Shown: positions 20,247 to 29,019 of the stretch, piece after piece | Numbering within the stretch: position 1 is the first letter of the stretch | How the letters are laid out: each line of letters opens with the position of its first letter | NCBI GenBank assembly: GCA_021773275.1 | Contig: JAJFKJ010000030.1 | Span: forward strand, 1-64,000 | DNA length: 64,000 bases | Direction: 5' to 3' | Origin: Gammaproteobacteria bacterium | Lineage (GTDB): Bacteria; Pseudomonadota; Gammaproteobacteria; JABCZS01 | The notes under the pieces: generated by a model | What the model saw: only the letters and a program-made list of their open reading frames with translations | What the model was told of the DNA's origin: nothing | Database searches by the model: none | Position numbers and translations under genes: made by a program

Positions 20247-21926
20247 ATGACTGGCGCAGATGTACACTATAAGCAAATGATGGCTTATATCGATGGATTT
20301 GATAGCAAACCCCAAGCAAATGAAATATTCAAGGCACTAGCAACCCCCTTAAATGCTGCAGAGCAGGCTTATTATAAGTTTAGGTTGATGATGCCGGGGT
20401 TAATAACTGGCGCTAAGCCTAATGACTGGAAAGCCGCTTTTAAGCAAGTACTCTGCTTGATCAGAAGCGCGGACAGGCCTTTTTTAAATGTTGAGAATGT
20501 TCATCTTATAGTGGATGCTTTAAAAGGTGTGCCGCAGGGTTTATCAGACTATATTATCGCCATGGGTCTGGACGCATTGCCATTGCAATACAGGGATTAT
20601 TCCGAGCAGAGCGCCTTTGAATATTATTTATCGGCTTACAGGCAAACACAGTCGCCATTCGCTCTACAAAAAGCCATCGACTTTTATGCGAGGTTTCTTG
20701 CGCCCATGACTTATATGCAGGAAATATCAAATCCTGTAGACCGCACCTGCATGAAATTTTTCGTATTAGCCGCTGATAAAGCACGCATGAGCCCAGACGA
20801 TTATCTGACATTTTTGCGCACCTTTGTGCGAAGGAACACAGATTTGAGCATCAGGGTATTAAGTGAGCGCGCAAAAAATATGATTAAGCATATTTATGAA
20901 GTCAACAAGAACTCAGAATATTTTATCGGTTTTGAAAAAAAAGCGCGCCAGGTCATTGCTGCAGAACAATTAAAAAGACTTTGTTTTGACGATACGTTAA
21001 TATTTTCGAGTAACGAACAACAGTACGGTGGTGTTAGGCATTTGGGTGAAGGCACATATGCACATGTTTTTGAGGCTAGCATTGGAACACTTAGGGTTGC
21101 AGTAAAACAGCTCAAGAACGAAAGTGAGGCACTGTTGCTTTTAGAAGAGGCGCGCATACTTGGGGCATGCCAACACCCTCACATTGTGCGCTTTTTAGGT
21201 GTTGCTCACGATGGGAAAACCATGCGTATGAGCCTGGCGCCGAAAGGTAATGTAATGGCAGCACTCAGAGCAGATAAGTTGCCAGAGAAAAGAAAGTTGC
21301 CTATCGCTAGTGGCATATCGGCAGGCATGTCTTACCTGCACCAGCAGGGTATAGTGTGGCGCGATGTTAAACTGGAGAATGTTGTATTAGATGAAAATTA
21401 TCAACCTCAGCTTGCTGATTTTGGTGCGGCTGTTTATTTGAAAGACCTTCCAAAAGAACCGGTTGATGCAAACACTTATACGTTATACGTCAGGCCACTT
21501 GAAGCTTTTGCAGCTGAGAATAAACAAGCAGCTCACGAAAGATTTCAAAACTATTTAAGCAATACAAGCAATGGTAATGCCCCGAAAAACATACCTAGCG
21601 AAGCAGAATATGGGGTAGGTCTGCATTCAGATGTATACAGCTATGCTATTATGTTGTGGCATTTGTTTGCACATGAAAAAATGTATCCATTTTTCCACGC
21701 AACAAGAACCCTTCCTGTTGCTACGCAGTTTTTGCTGTATGAAAACGGTGCTTTGCTGGATTTTTTTGTGCGGGAAAATGGCGGTTTAAACCCAGAGCTT
21801 ATGCAATCCCCTGAACCGGTGAAAGCGATGTTTCGGATCGCGTCTAGCCATAACCCGGTTGAGCGCCCGAGCATGGAAGACATTTGTTCGCAGCTTACAA
21901 CCTTGAAGCTTAGCCAAAGCAAGTAG
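20247..21926 (+). CDS. Eukaryotic-like serine/threonine (or tyrosine) protein kinase
   Basis: 559 residues. The first 250 residues are an unrecognised helical domain. The kinase domain follows: glycine loop GEGTYAHV (267-274), VAVK Lys287, a Glu-rich helix C, catalytic loop WRDVKLENVVL (Trp371 replaces the usual His of HRD; Asp373 and Asn378 kept), and DFG at 391-393. The C-lobe has GLHSDVYSYAIMLWHLF and a late ERPSM. It lacks the PASTA domains of housekeeping PknB types. It sits between uvrA and the MFS gene, facing away from uvrA. Likely active on a host or cellular protein; target unknown. Confidence 0.85.
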   Translation: MTGADVHYKQMMAYIDGFDSKPQANEIFKALATPLNAAEQAYYKFRLMMPGLITGAKPNDWKAAFKQVLCLIRSADRPFLNVENVHLIVDALKGVPQGLSDYIIAMGLDALPLQYRDYSEQSAFEYYLSAYRQTQSPFALQKAIDFYARFLAPMTYMQEISNPVDRTCMKFFVLAADKARMSPDDYLTFLRTFVRRNTDLSIRVLSERAKNMIKHIYEVNKNSEYFIGFEKKARQVIAAEQLKRLCFDDTLIFSSNEQQYGGVRHLGEGTYAHVFEASIGTLRVAVKQLKNESEALLLLEEARILGACQHPHIVRFLGVAHDGKTMRMSLAPKGNVMAALRADKLPEKRKLPIASGISAGMSYLHQQGIVWRDVKLENVVLDENYQPQLADFGAAVYLKDLPKEPVDANTYTLYVRPLEAFAAENKQAAHERFQNYLSNTSNGNAPKNIPSEAEYGVGLHSDVYSYAIMLWHLFAHEKMYPFFHATRTLPVATQFLLYENGALLDFFVRENGGLNPELMQSPEPVKAMFRIASSHNPVERPSMEDICSQLTTLKLSQSK

Positions 21927-21928
21927 GG

Positions 21929-21934
21929 TATAAT
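21929..21934 (+). promoter_or_regulatory. -10 box for the MFS gene
   Basis: TATAAT only 8 bp before ATG 21943, so a transcript starting from it would be leaderless or nearly so. A poor TTGAAG (21903-21908) is 20 bp upstream. Confidence 0.3.
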
Positions 21935-21942
21935 GCTCTACT

Positions 21943-23121
21943 ATGATAAAACTTGGCTTTACATCGGGTGAGCGTCAGGCAGTGGCCGGCATTAGCTCAC
22001 TGTACTTTCTGCGCATTATTGGCTTGTTCTTGCTATATCCGGTGCTCTCCGTGTACGCATCAAAGTTACCCAACTCAACCCCGCTATTAATCGGTCTGGC
22101 CTTAGGTATTTATGGTTTGGCTCAAGCGCTGTTGCAAATTCCCTTTGGCATTCTTTCTGACAAGTTTGGGCGCAAGCCGCTGATAGCTTTTGGCTTGGTG
22201 TTATTCGCGCTTGGTAGCTTGCTGGCAGCTAGTTTCGAGCATATGGCGGCATTGATACTCGGTCGTCTATTGCAGGGGGCAGGGGCTATTTCAGCGGTTT
22301 GTATCGCGATGATGGGTGATCTGGTCGCAGCCGAGCGTCGCAGCAAGGCGATGGCTTGCATCGGCATCACCATTGGTTTGGCATTTAGTGTCAGTTTGGT
22401 GCTTGGGCCTTTGTTGGCAGTGAAGCTGGGTTTGTCTGGTTTATTCTTGATATTGGCGGCACTATCGGGCCTAGCCTTGCCGGTGCTGCGCTATGCAATA
22501 CCCAGCCCAGGGAGCCCCTCTGCTAGTAACCAAGCTACTAGCCTGCAAGCTATCTGGCAGGTGTTCCAACATTGGCCAATCCGCAGTGTGGCCATCAGCA
22601 TTGGTCTGCTGCATATGGTCCTCGCCGCGATGTTTATGGTGGTGCCGCTGCAGATTATTGCACTGACAGGTCAGCCACTTGAGCAACATGTGTTTTATTA
22701 TTTGGCGGGTATCTTACTTACTTTTGTTATTGTGTTTCCCTTGCTGGGTTTGGTCGAGCGGCGGCGTTGGCACAAATCAGGTATAATAATAGCGATAACA
22801 GCGTTGGCTTTGGCAAACCTGTTGTTGTGGCAGTTTGCTAGTGAAGTTATCGTGTTTTTTATAGCTTTGGCCCTGTTCTTTTTGGCCTTTAACTTTCTAG
22901 AAGCAAGCTTCCCAGCGCTGATGACGCGAGTGGCCCCAACGCAAAACCGAGGGGCAGCGATGGGCTTCTACAGTACCTGCCAATTCTTTGGAATTTTTTT
23001 GGGTGGTATTGTGGCCGGAATCGTTTTAAACTACTGCTCAGCAACCACACTGTACTTCATATTGCTATGTGTTACGCTGTGTTGGTTAGTAATGTATAAC
23101 TACAAATCTACAACGGAATAA
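21943..23121 (+). CDS. Major facilitator superfamily transporter (YajR-like)
   Basis: 392 residues with 12 predicted membrane helices. The MFS loop 2-3 signature is clear: [17 protein letters not shown]. Further signs are [19 protein letters not shown] (helix 4, with an acidic residue at its end) and a fairly short central loop ([14 protein letters not shown]). This is the drug:H+ antiporter group, although substrate cannot be told. Between uvrA and ssb; an MFS gene in this place is familiar in Legionellales. Confidence 0.88.
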   Translation: MIKLGFTSGERQAVAGISSLYFLRIIGLFLLYPVLSVYASKLPNSTPLLIGLALGIYGLAQALLQIPFGILSDKFGRKPLIAFGLVLFALGSLLAASFEHMAALILGRLLQGAGAISAVCIAMMGDLVAAERRSKAMACIGITIGLAFSVSLVLGPLLAVKLGLSGLFLILAALSGLALPVLRYAIPSPGSPSASNQATSLQAIWQVFQHWPIRSVAISIGLLHMVLAAMFMVVPLQIIALTGQPLEQHVFYYLAGILLTFVIVFPLLGLVERRRWHKSGIIIAITALALANLLLWQFASEVIVFFIALALFFLAFNFLEASFPALMTRVAPTQNRGAAMGFYSTCQFFGIFLGGIVAGIVLNYCSATTLYFILLCVTLCWLVMYNYKSTTE

Positions 23122-23131
23122 GGAGGTCAAG

Positions 23132-23596
23132 ATGGCCAGTCGAGGAATAAATAAAGTCATTATTGTGGGAAATTTAGGGCAAGACCCAGACGTGCGTTAT
23201 ATGCCAAGCGGCGGCGCAGTCACTAATATCAGTGTTGCAACCAGTGAGTCTTGGAAAGACAAAGACACCGGGCAGCAGCAAGAGCGCACAGAGTGGCACA
23301 AGATTGCATTTTTCAATCGCTTAGCAGAAATTGCTGGCGAATATTTACGTAAGGGCTCAAAGGTTTACATCGAAGGCAGTTTGCGCACTCGCAAATGGCA
23401 AGATAAAAATGGCCAAGATCGTTACACAACCGAAGTTGTTGCTAGCACCATGCAAATGCTAGACAGTAAAGGCGGTGGTGCACCTGCAGGCGGCATGGAT
23501 CATGCCAGCGCTCCGCAAGCATCATCATATAACAACCAAGGCAGTGCGCCACAGCAAGAAGCAACTGCTGACTTTGATGATGATATCCCGTTTTAA
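23132..23596 (+). CDS. ssb: Single-stranded DNA-binding protein
   Basis: 154 residues. N-terminal OB fold [41 protein letters not shown] and [30 protein letters not shown]; a Gly/Gln/Ser-rich linker; and the acidic tip DFDDDIPF that recruits repair and replication proteins. An AAGGAGG site (23121-23127) lies directly after the MFS stop. Its stop shares a base with the next start. Confidence 0.97.
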   Translation: MASRGINKVIIVGNLGQDPDVRYMPSGGAVTNISVATSESWKDKDTGQQQERTEWHKIAFFNRLAEIAGEYLRKGSKVYIEGSLRTRKWQDKNGQDRYTTEVVASTMQMLDSKGGGAPAGGMDHASAPQASSYNNQGSAPQQEATADFDDDIPF

Positions 23597-24873
23597 TGGT
23601 TAGAAGATTTTTAAAGCCGTACCTAGCCCATTACGTCATGTTTGGTGTCGTGATGGGCTTTATCACGGGTGTTGTTTCTTATAACTACAGCCATATTTCG
23701 TGGGTGCAAGATATCTTAATTGACGATGTTTTGCGTGTCGGCGGCAACATTTTCCTAACCATCATGAAGTTTTTTGTGGTGCCAACCATTGTAACTTCTT
23801 TGGTAGTGGCTTTGTATCGCCTGAGCTCACACCACACAGCCGCGCGCGTCGGCTTTAAAACCATCGGCATGTATATTTTAACGACCTTGCTAGCGGTGAC
23901 ATTGGCAATGACCGTTGCGAGCCTATATAACATCGGTGCTGATGTACAAACCGACTTGGGTGTAGATATTGGGTCTGCACAGATGCCAATACCGACAGTT
24001 AAAGATGTTTTACATAATTTTGTTTTTATTGATTTTAGTGATGTGCTTGCCGGCCGAAATGTATTGATTTTGGTGATTGCAGCGATGATTCTTGGATTTA
24101 TTTTGAGCCTCTGCGGCAAAGCCGGTGAAAAAGTTTATAAAGGTTTTGAGTTTTTGCAGACCTTTGTTTTATCTTGCGTGATGGGGGTGATTTACATTTC
24201 ACCTATCGGCGTATTTTTATTGGTAGGCCATGCCTTTTCGCAAAGTGGTCTAACCTTGCTGCCCATACTGGCCGAATATATCGGCCTCAGCTTACTGGTG
24301 ATGGCATTGCATATTTCTATTGTGACCTGGGTACTACTGAAAAAGTTTTGCAAGTTACCGGTAGGCATATTCTTCAGAAAGATGCGGGTAGCCATGATTT
24401 TAGCGTTTAGTAGTGATAGCAGCCATGTCGCGATGCCGGTCACGCTACAAACCACACGTGAAAAGCTGGGTGCTTCGCACACACTTTCATCGCTGACCAT
24501 CCCGCTAGGCTCAACCATCAACATGGATGGCGGCGCGATATTACAGGGCATGGCAACGGTGTTTATTGCTAACTATTTTGGTGTTGATTTAACCTTCTCG
24601 CACTATGTGCTGATTGCCTTTACAACGATCCTTGCCACCATTGGCACGGCAGCATTGCCAGGTGTCGGGATGTTTACCCTCATATTGGTCTTGCAGACGG
24701 TAGGCCTACCCATAGAAGGGGTAGCGCTCATTATCGGCGTAGACCGCATTCTAGGCATGTTCCGCACCACTGTGAATGTGGTCGGTGACGCAGTTATTAC
24801 CTGCTTCATTGCCAGCACTGAAGGTGAGCTTGATCGGGAGATATATTTCTCCGAGAGCACCCAGGACAGTTGA
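23596..24873 (+). CDS. Dicarboxylate/amino acid:cation symporter (DAACS/SDF family)
   Basis: 425 residues, multi-helical membrane protein of the GltP/DctA fold. Signs are the serine-rich re-entrant loop SSDSSHVAMPVTLQ and the cation-binding GSTINMDGG motif in helix 7, followed by FGVDLTF and ALPGVGMF in hairpin 2. Import of glutamate, aspartate or C4-dicarboxylates is the family role. It overlaps the ssb stop by 1 nt, an unusual coupling that suggests co-transcription. Confidence 0.92.
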   Translation: MVRRFLKPYLAHYVMFGVVMGFITGVVSYNYSHISWVQDILIDDVLRVGGNIFLTIMKFFVVPTIVTSLVVALYRLSSHHTAARVGFKTIGMYILTTLLAVTLAMTVASLYNIGADVQTDLGVDIGSAQMPIPTVKDVLHNFVFIDFSDVLAGRNVLILVIAAMILGFILSLCGKAGEKVYKGFEFLQTFVLSCVMGVIYISPIGVFLLVGHAFSQSGLTLLPILAEYIGLSLLVMALHISIVTWVLLKKFCKLPVGIFFRKMRVAMILAFSSDSSHVAMPVTLQTTREKLGASHTLSSLTIPLGSTINMDGGAILQGMATVFIANYFGVDLTFSHYVLIAFTTILATIGTAALPGVGMFTLILVLQTVGLPIEGVALIIGVDRILGMFRTTVNVVGDAVITCFIASTEGELDREIYFSESTQDS

Positions 24874-25020
24874 CAGGACTTCCGCAAAACACCTCTCGGC
24901 TTTGTTAAAAGGCTCTTCAAAATGCTCACATACGTCTGTATGCTGTGCTTTTTCATCGCCTTTTGCCTCGCGAGTGATGTTTTACGATTGTCCATCTTTA
25001 GGCGTGCTGGGGTTTTCCTG

Positions 25021-25048
25021 TTGACATCATCCCTCAACACGGTAGAAT
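25021..25048 (+). promoter_or_regulatory. Promoter of the tRNA-Ile/tRNA-Ala unit
   Basis: TTGACA (25021-25026, perfect), 16-nt spacer, TAGAAT (25043-25048). It lies 21 bp upstream of the first tRNA base, as expected for a stable-RNA promoter. Confidence 0.75.
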
Positions 25049-25069
25049 AAGCCTTGCTTTTACGACCTT

Positions 25070-25146
<77 letters not shown>

Positions 25147-25166
25147 TAAAGTAAAACCCATCCAAT

Positions 25167-25242
25167 GGGGCCATAGCTCAGCTGGGAGAGCGCCTGCTTT
25201 GCACGCAGGAGGTCGGCGGTTCGATCCCGCCTGGCTCCACCA
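25167..25242 (+). tRNA. tRNA-Ala (TGC)
   Basis: 76 nt with encoded CCA; anticodon TGC at 25200-25202. Its 3' part (25197-25244) is repeated downstream and is evidently the integration site of the neighbouring cassettes. The gene itself is complete. Confidence 0.97.
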
Positions 25243-25244
25243 TT
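25197..25244 (+). repeat. att site copy 1 (inside tRNA-Ala)
   Basis: 48 bp from the anticodon arm through CCA plus TT. The same sequence occurs at 28579-28626 (48 of 48) and 32519-32565 (47 bp, identical), with a 24-bp remnant at 34086-34109. A tRNA 3' end is the classic target of tyrosine integrases. Confidence 0.85.
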
Positions 25245-25340
25245 CGTTACAGTGCATAAACGTTCGTTTACATACAAAAAGTCAAAAACTATCATGACGT
25301 TATGCCAAAATACCAGGCGCTCACAGCATTTTATTGCTCT

Positions 25341-25400
25341 TTATTCGTTCGCGTAAGTTCGTATGGGTTCGCCCCAAGCCGGCGCGTTCTGCTGCCCCAG
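25341..25400. repeat. Left-end block of cassette A
   Basis: The stretch GTTCGCCCCAAGCCGGCGC with its surroundings, ending in GCTGCCCCAG (25391-25400), recurs at about 28840-28906 in cassette B. It lies between tRNA-Ala and the SEC-C gene. The remainder of 25245-25467 shows no gene. Confidence 0.6.
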
Positions 25401-25467
25401 GTGAGGGGTGAAGGGTAGGTGCCTCAAGGATACGCATGCCTGTAAGGAAAGGTGTGTCACTAGCAAA

Positions 25468-27012
25468 TTATTTTTCGCTATTCCAAGTATGCTTAGCAAT
25501 CCTCGTACAGTATATCTCTACCAACTCATTCTGCTTCTTGGATTTTAGTTCAGGATAATCATGTTGGTCTTTCAGAAGATTAAGAAGCTTTGATTTTGTT
25601 GAGTTTTTATAGCAATTATATAAAAACTCATAATATTCATACCAGGATTTACATTTTTTCCCTTGCGAATAATATTCGCCAAAAAAAGTGTCTGGTGACG
25701 CTTTGTAAGCACGAAGCTCAGCATCTGACAGTGGAACGGTATAGATGGCTTGGCGCCCAGTTTTGTCTTGACAAATCACCCAAGCTAGCTTTTCTTTCTC
25801 TTGTACCGTGCCATTTATCAGCTTTACTTGTATCCCATCAAATTCATAAATCTCACCAATAATCAACCTATTTTCGGTTTCTCCAAACTCAAACTCAGGT
25901 AAGTTTCCATCAAATGTTGCTGGTATAACATGGTGTTTTTCTATAGACTCGAGCAGCTTATAAATTGGAACATGTTGTTTTTGCGATTCTACTCGCTTTT
26001 CAGCAGATCGAATCAATCTCCCATAGTTTTGAATCTTATATCCAGCGGGAAAATACGCGGGTGGTTCATTTTTTTCGAGTCCGTGCGCATATGGGTGATT
26101 TGTTAGGAATATATATGCAGGATCAGATTTCTTGCCATTTATAAGTAAGCTCTCATGCCTTTCTATTTTTTTGGCTAGCATCATACCGGTCTCATCAGTA
26201 CATGGGAACATTTCTGTTGGTAGGTTTAATTCTATAAAAATTATTCGACGATATATTGCCCTCTTTTTTAGGGCGGCGCTAAGTTTTGGTATAAAGTTCA
26301 GCCTAAGTTTTTCCTCGCCTGCTGGATTGATTTTTGATTTCCAATTCTTAGATTTTGCTTCAACAGAGTATTTCTCTGAGGTGGGCTTATAAGTTGCTGT
26401 AAATTCACAGTGAGAAGTGGTTCTGTCAGTTTCGTCTTCAAACTCGAGGTCAAACCCTGCCTTTACAAAAAACGCCGCCACATATGTTTCATAATTTGCA
26501 CCAATAAATTGTTTTGCTATCTTCAGGTCCGAGATTAATTTACTTTGGATTTTGAAATTGTGTGTTATAAGATATAGATTATAAGCCAAGCACAAAAGCA
26601 GGCTCATTGCTCCTGTCATTTGAGAATTACAAATATTTTTATGATTAGGCTGGATAGCTTGACGTTGACTCTGAACCTCTTTCAAAATCAAATTAAGCGG
26701 GTGATCATTTTTGTCAACCTTTGTGAACTTGTTGGAAGCACTGTCATACCCAAAAATATCATAGATATAAAACACTAAAAAATCATGAAAGGTTACCCAG
26801 GACCCCTCGTAAACCTTGTTGCCGACTTTGACCTCTCTCTTTTGCTTTTTTGTCCTGGACTCTATAGGCTTTCCCAGCCCTTGCTGCAGCTTCCTCTGTA
26901 TTTCGTTTGCATCTGGGCTAGGGTTATGAGGGTTTAGGTGGCAGCGCTTATATTTTTTCCCGCTTCCACAAAAACACTTATCATTTCTCCCGGGCTTTTT
27001 CTTCTCGTTCAT
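25468..27012 (-). CDS. SEC-C motif protein with PD-(D/E)XK nuclease-like core
   Basis: 514 residues. The N-terminus has a zinc-binding SEC-C motif (PGRNDKCFCGSGKKYKRCH). A central region (about 170-230) reads GANYETYVAAFFVKAGFDLEFE, then CEFTATYKP and YSVEAKSKN, a spacing like the E...D/E...ExK core of restriction-type nucleases. The rest is unassigned. Met at 27012 is chosen because the SEC-C motif begins right after it; the frame continues 24 codons upstream. SEC-C plus nuclease-like domains are found in mobile defence loci; here it is in the first tRNA-Ala cassette, so antiphage or anti-plasmid activity is a fair guess, not shown. Confidence 0.65.
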   Translation of the reverse strand: MNEKKKPGRNDKCFCGSGKKYKRCHLNPHNPSPDANEIQRKLQQGLGKPIESRTKKQKREVKVGNKVYEGSWVTFHDFLVFYIYDIFGYDSASNKFTKVDKNDHPLNLILKEVQSQRQAIQPNHKNICNSQMTGAMSLLLCLAYNLYLITHNFKIQSKLISDLKIAKQFIGANYETYVAAFFVKAGFDLEFEDETDRTTSHCEFTATYKPTSEKYSVEAKSKNWKSKINPAGEEKLRLNFIPKLSAALKKRAIYRRIIFIELNLPTEMFPCTDETGMMLAKKIERHESLLINGKKSDPAYIFLTNHPYAHGLEKNEPPAYFPAGYKIQNYGRLIRSAEKRVESQKQHVPIYKLLESIEKHHVIPATFDGNLPEFEFGETENRLIIGEIYEFDGIQVKLINGTVQEKEKLAWVICQDKTGRQAIYTVPLSDAELRAYKASPDTFFGEYYSQGKKCKSWYEYYEFLYNCYKNSTKSKLLNLLKDQHDYPELKSKKQNELVEIYCTRIAKHTWNSEK

Positions 27013-27230
27013 CTTCTTGATTACCTCGCCACATCTGATTTTTACATTTTCTATACATCTTAGGTGAATTGTAGACATTGGCATATATTAATAGCGCTAC
27101 CATAAGGCTCTGCTGAATTGTATTATAAGCGAGGTAGCATGGGTAGAATTATTATTTAATTAAACAACTTTTTGGTGCCCAAGCTTATCCGATGTTAAAA
27201 ATAATTACAGAGCTGTTACAATCAGAAGAA

Positions 27231-27247
27231 CAATAATCAGATTATTG
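27231..27247. promoter_or_regulatory. Operator-like palindrome before the RhuM-Fic gene
   Basis: CAATAATC-A-GATTATTG is a perfect 8-bp inverted repeat about a central A, 39 bp upstream of a consensus TATAAT (27287-27292). The DNA-binding-like N-terminal domain of the next gene is a natural candidate to bind it. The rest of 27013-27318 is AT-rich with no other gene. Confidence 0.4.
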
Positions 27248-27318
27248 ATGTGTTGGAGCATATGAAATAGGACCGTCAGCTGGGTTTATAATGGTTATTC
27301 AATAATAAGGTGAGCAAT

Positions 27319-28299
27319 ATGACAAAAAAGGACGTACAAAAACAGATAGCGCTATACCAGTCGGCAAACGGCGAGATCCGGCTTAAAATGGATGGTAAGG
27401 GGCATACCCTGTGGGCAAGTCTATCACAAATCGCTGAGCTTTTTGGGGTCGAAAAGCCAGGAATATCTAAGCATATCAATAAGATATATGCCTCAAAGGA
27501 GCTGCCCCGCAAGGGAACTGTTTCCAAAATGGAAACGGTTCAAACCGAGGGTGGCCGTAAGGTTTCCCGGCAAATTGACTATTACAACCTGGACCTTATT
27601 TTGTCCGTTGGCTATAGGGTAAATAGCTTGAAGGCCACACGTTTTCGTCAGTGGGCCACAAAAATCCTTAGGCAGCATATTGAAAAAGGCTACACGCTTA
27701 ACCGTCAGCAGATTAAGAGCAACTATGAGGAGTTTCTCGATGCCGTAGATAAAGTAAAAAGCCTATTGCCATCAGGTGAATCTGTAACACATGATACGGT
27801 CTTAGAGCTGATAAAACTATTTGCTGATACCTGGTTTTCTCTTGATGCATATGATAGAGATCAATTGGAGCCAAAAGGAGCGACAAAAAAGAAAGCGCTG
27901 TTAACAGGTGAAAAACTCTCTTCTGCTTTAGATGCCCTTAAGGATGATCTAATAGCAAAAAATGAGGCGAGCGAGCTCTTTGGTGCGGAGAAGCACAAAG
28001 ATAGCATATCTGGGATTGTTGGGAATGTTATGCAATCCTTTGATGGACATGATGTTTATCCAACGATCGAAGAAAAAGCTGCAAACCTACTTTATTTTAT
28101 CGTCAAAAATCACCCCTTTGTTGATGGAAACAAGCGGAGCGGGGCATACGCATTTATCTGGTTTTTAAATCGCTCAAAGATACTTGATACCTCAAAAATA
28201 ACCCCCCCAGCATTAACGGCATTGACATTATTGATTGCTGAAAGTGACCCGAAACATAAGGAAAAGATGGTTGGTCTTGTATGCGTACTTTTGAAATAA
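27319..28299 (+). CDS. RhuM-like / Fic-Doc fusion protein
   Basis: 326 residues. The first 130 residues match the RhuM virulence-protein type (DGKGHTLWASLSQIAELFGVEKPGISKHINKIY ... YNLDLILSVGYRVNSLKATRFRQWATKIL), which resembles phage antirepressor DNA-binding domains. The last 120 form a Fic/Doc domain with HPFVDGNKRSGAYAF, keeping the catalytic His and the phosphate-binding GNKR. Doc-type enzymes modify proteins with nucleotides or phosphate. ATG 27319 is preferred to GTG 27310 because AAGG (27307-27310) is 8 nt upstream. Probably a toxin-like cassette gene that regulates itself. Confidence 0.82.
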   Translation: MTKKDVQKQIALYQSANGEIRLKMDGKGHTLWASLSQIAELFGVEKPGISKHINKIYASKELPRKGTVSKMETVQTEGGRKVSRQIDYYNLDLILSVGYRVNSLKATRFRQWATKILRQHIEKGYTLNRQQIKSNYEEFLDAVDKVKSLLPSGESVTHDTVLELIKLFADTWFSLDAYDRDQLEPKGATKKKALLTGEKLSSALDALKDDLIAKNEASELFGAEKHKDSISGIVGNVMQSFDGHDVYPTIEEKAANLLYFIVKNHPFVDGNKRSGAYAFIWFLNRSKILDTSKITPPALTALTLLIAESDPKHKEKMVGLVCVLLK

Positions 28300-28333
28300 C
28301 CCAGCCACAGCTACCCCAGAGCAAACAAAAACT

Positions 28334-28578
28334 GCTGCCCCAGTGCTGCCCCAGAAAGTTTTGATGCATTTTTTGAACGTGAAAAATCAGTAAATGTATA
28401 GGAATAGCTTAGAGATCGCCAAAACAAGGTGCATTAGCAAATATTTCCTGTACTAAAAATTAGAGGGGATACGCAGTAGATATTGACCAATTTTTTAATA
28501 AAAGCGATAATAAACGTTATTGAATCGAGAGCGATAGAGCTTTACGGTTCGGACTTAAAAAGGCATAACGAATCTATT
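28334..28578. repeat. Right-end block, copy 1 (cassette A)
   Basis: Homologous over its whole length to 32273-32518 (for example GAGCGATAGAGCTTTA, TGATGCATTTTTTGA, GATATTGA.CAATTTTTTAA). Each copy begins with two GCTGCCCCAG repeats 11 bp apart and ends directly at an att copy. One frame of both copies gives a related tail (SAAPE.FDAFFER), so it may be the eroded 3' end of a gene such as an integrase. Confidence 0.65.
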
Positions 28579-28626
28579 CTTTGCACGCAGGAGGTCGGCG
28601 GTTCGATCCCGCCTGGCTCCACCATT
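28579..28626 (+). repeat. att site copy 2 (tRNA-Ala 3' end)
   Basis: All 48 bp are identical to 25197-25244 in tRNA-Ala. No 5' tRNA half precedes it, so it is not a gene. It marks the right end of cassette A and the left end of cassette B. Confidence 0.85.
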
Positions 28627-28660
28627 TATTCTTACTGAATTTTTGCTTCCTACAATCTAA

Positions 28661-28755
28661 TGTAGGGGTCGCATTGCATGCGACCCGACATTGTGTAGCA
28701 ATGTAATTACCACGAGCTTTCACTCGTGCGGGCAGCATACAATGCTGCCCCTACA
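28661..28755. repeat. Four-hairpin palindromic repeat, copy 1
   Basis: 95 bp bounded by TGTAG/CTACA, enclosing four stems: GGGTCGCAT/ATGCGACCC (9 bp), ACATTG/CAATGT, CACGAG/CTCGTG and GGGCAGCAT/ATGCTGCCC (9 bp). Copy 2 is at 32600-32694; the differences fall in or beside loops, which points to selection on the folded form. Confidence 0.75.
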
Positions 28756-28984
28756 TTTGGCTTATTTCATATTCGCGGAGCGAATGTGGCGGGGGTTTTT
28801 ATTCTGCTATTTGCAGCCGGGTCAAAATAGAGGCGAATATTTGTTCAGTAAGTTCGCATTAGTTCGCCCCAAGCCGGCGCATTCTGCTGCCCCAGCGCTG
28901 CCCCAAAACGAGTAGAATATTTTAAAATAGCATCTAAATATACAGTAAATATGTATATTTCAAGAGAAATATAAAATTATTAGC

Positions 28985-29013
28985 TTGAGATTTTTTAAAA
29001 AATCGTCTATAAA
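28985..29013 (+). promoter_or_regulatory. Promoter of the abiE operon
   Basis: TTGAGA (28985-28990), 17-nt spacer, TATAAA (29008-29013). Initiation about 7 nt after the -10 box would be at or next to the ATG at 29020, and no Shine-Dalgarno is visible, so the transcript is probably leaderless. Confidence 0.55.
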
Positions 29014-29019
29014 TATAGT

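Larger units (their letters stand above)
28300..29019. other. Cassette junction A/B, no gene
   Basis: 720 nt without a convincing gene. In order: paired GCTGCCCCAG repeats (28334-28354), an approximately 245-bp right-end block homologous to 32273-32518, att copy 2, the four-hairpin repeat, GCGAATGTGGCGGGGG (28780-28795), the left-end block (28840-28906) and the AbiE promoter. Confidence 0.75.

Noticed and set aside
24603-25040. 145-codon minus-strand frame between the symporter gene and the tRNAs
   Set aside because: It is largely antisense to the symporter gene, and its start lies over the tRNA promoter region.
28579-28626. Possible second tRNA-Ala gene
   Set aside because: Only the 3' half is present; the acceptor 5' strand, D arm and upstream anticodon stem are missing. 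The same holds for 32519-32565.
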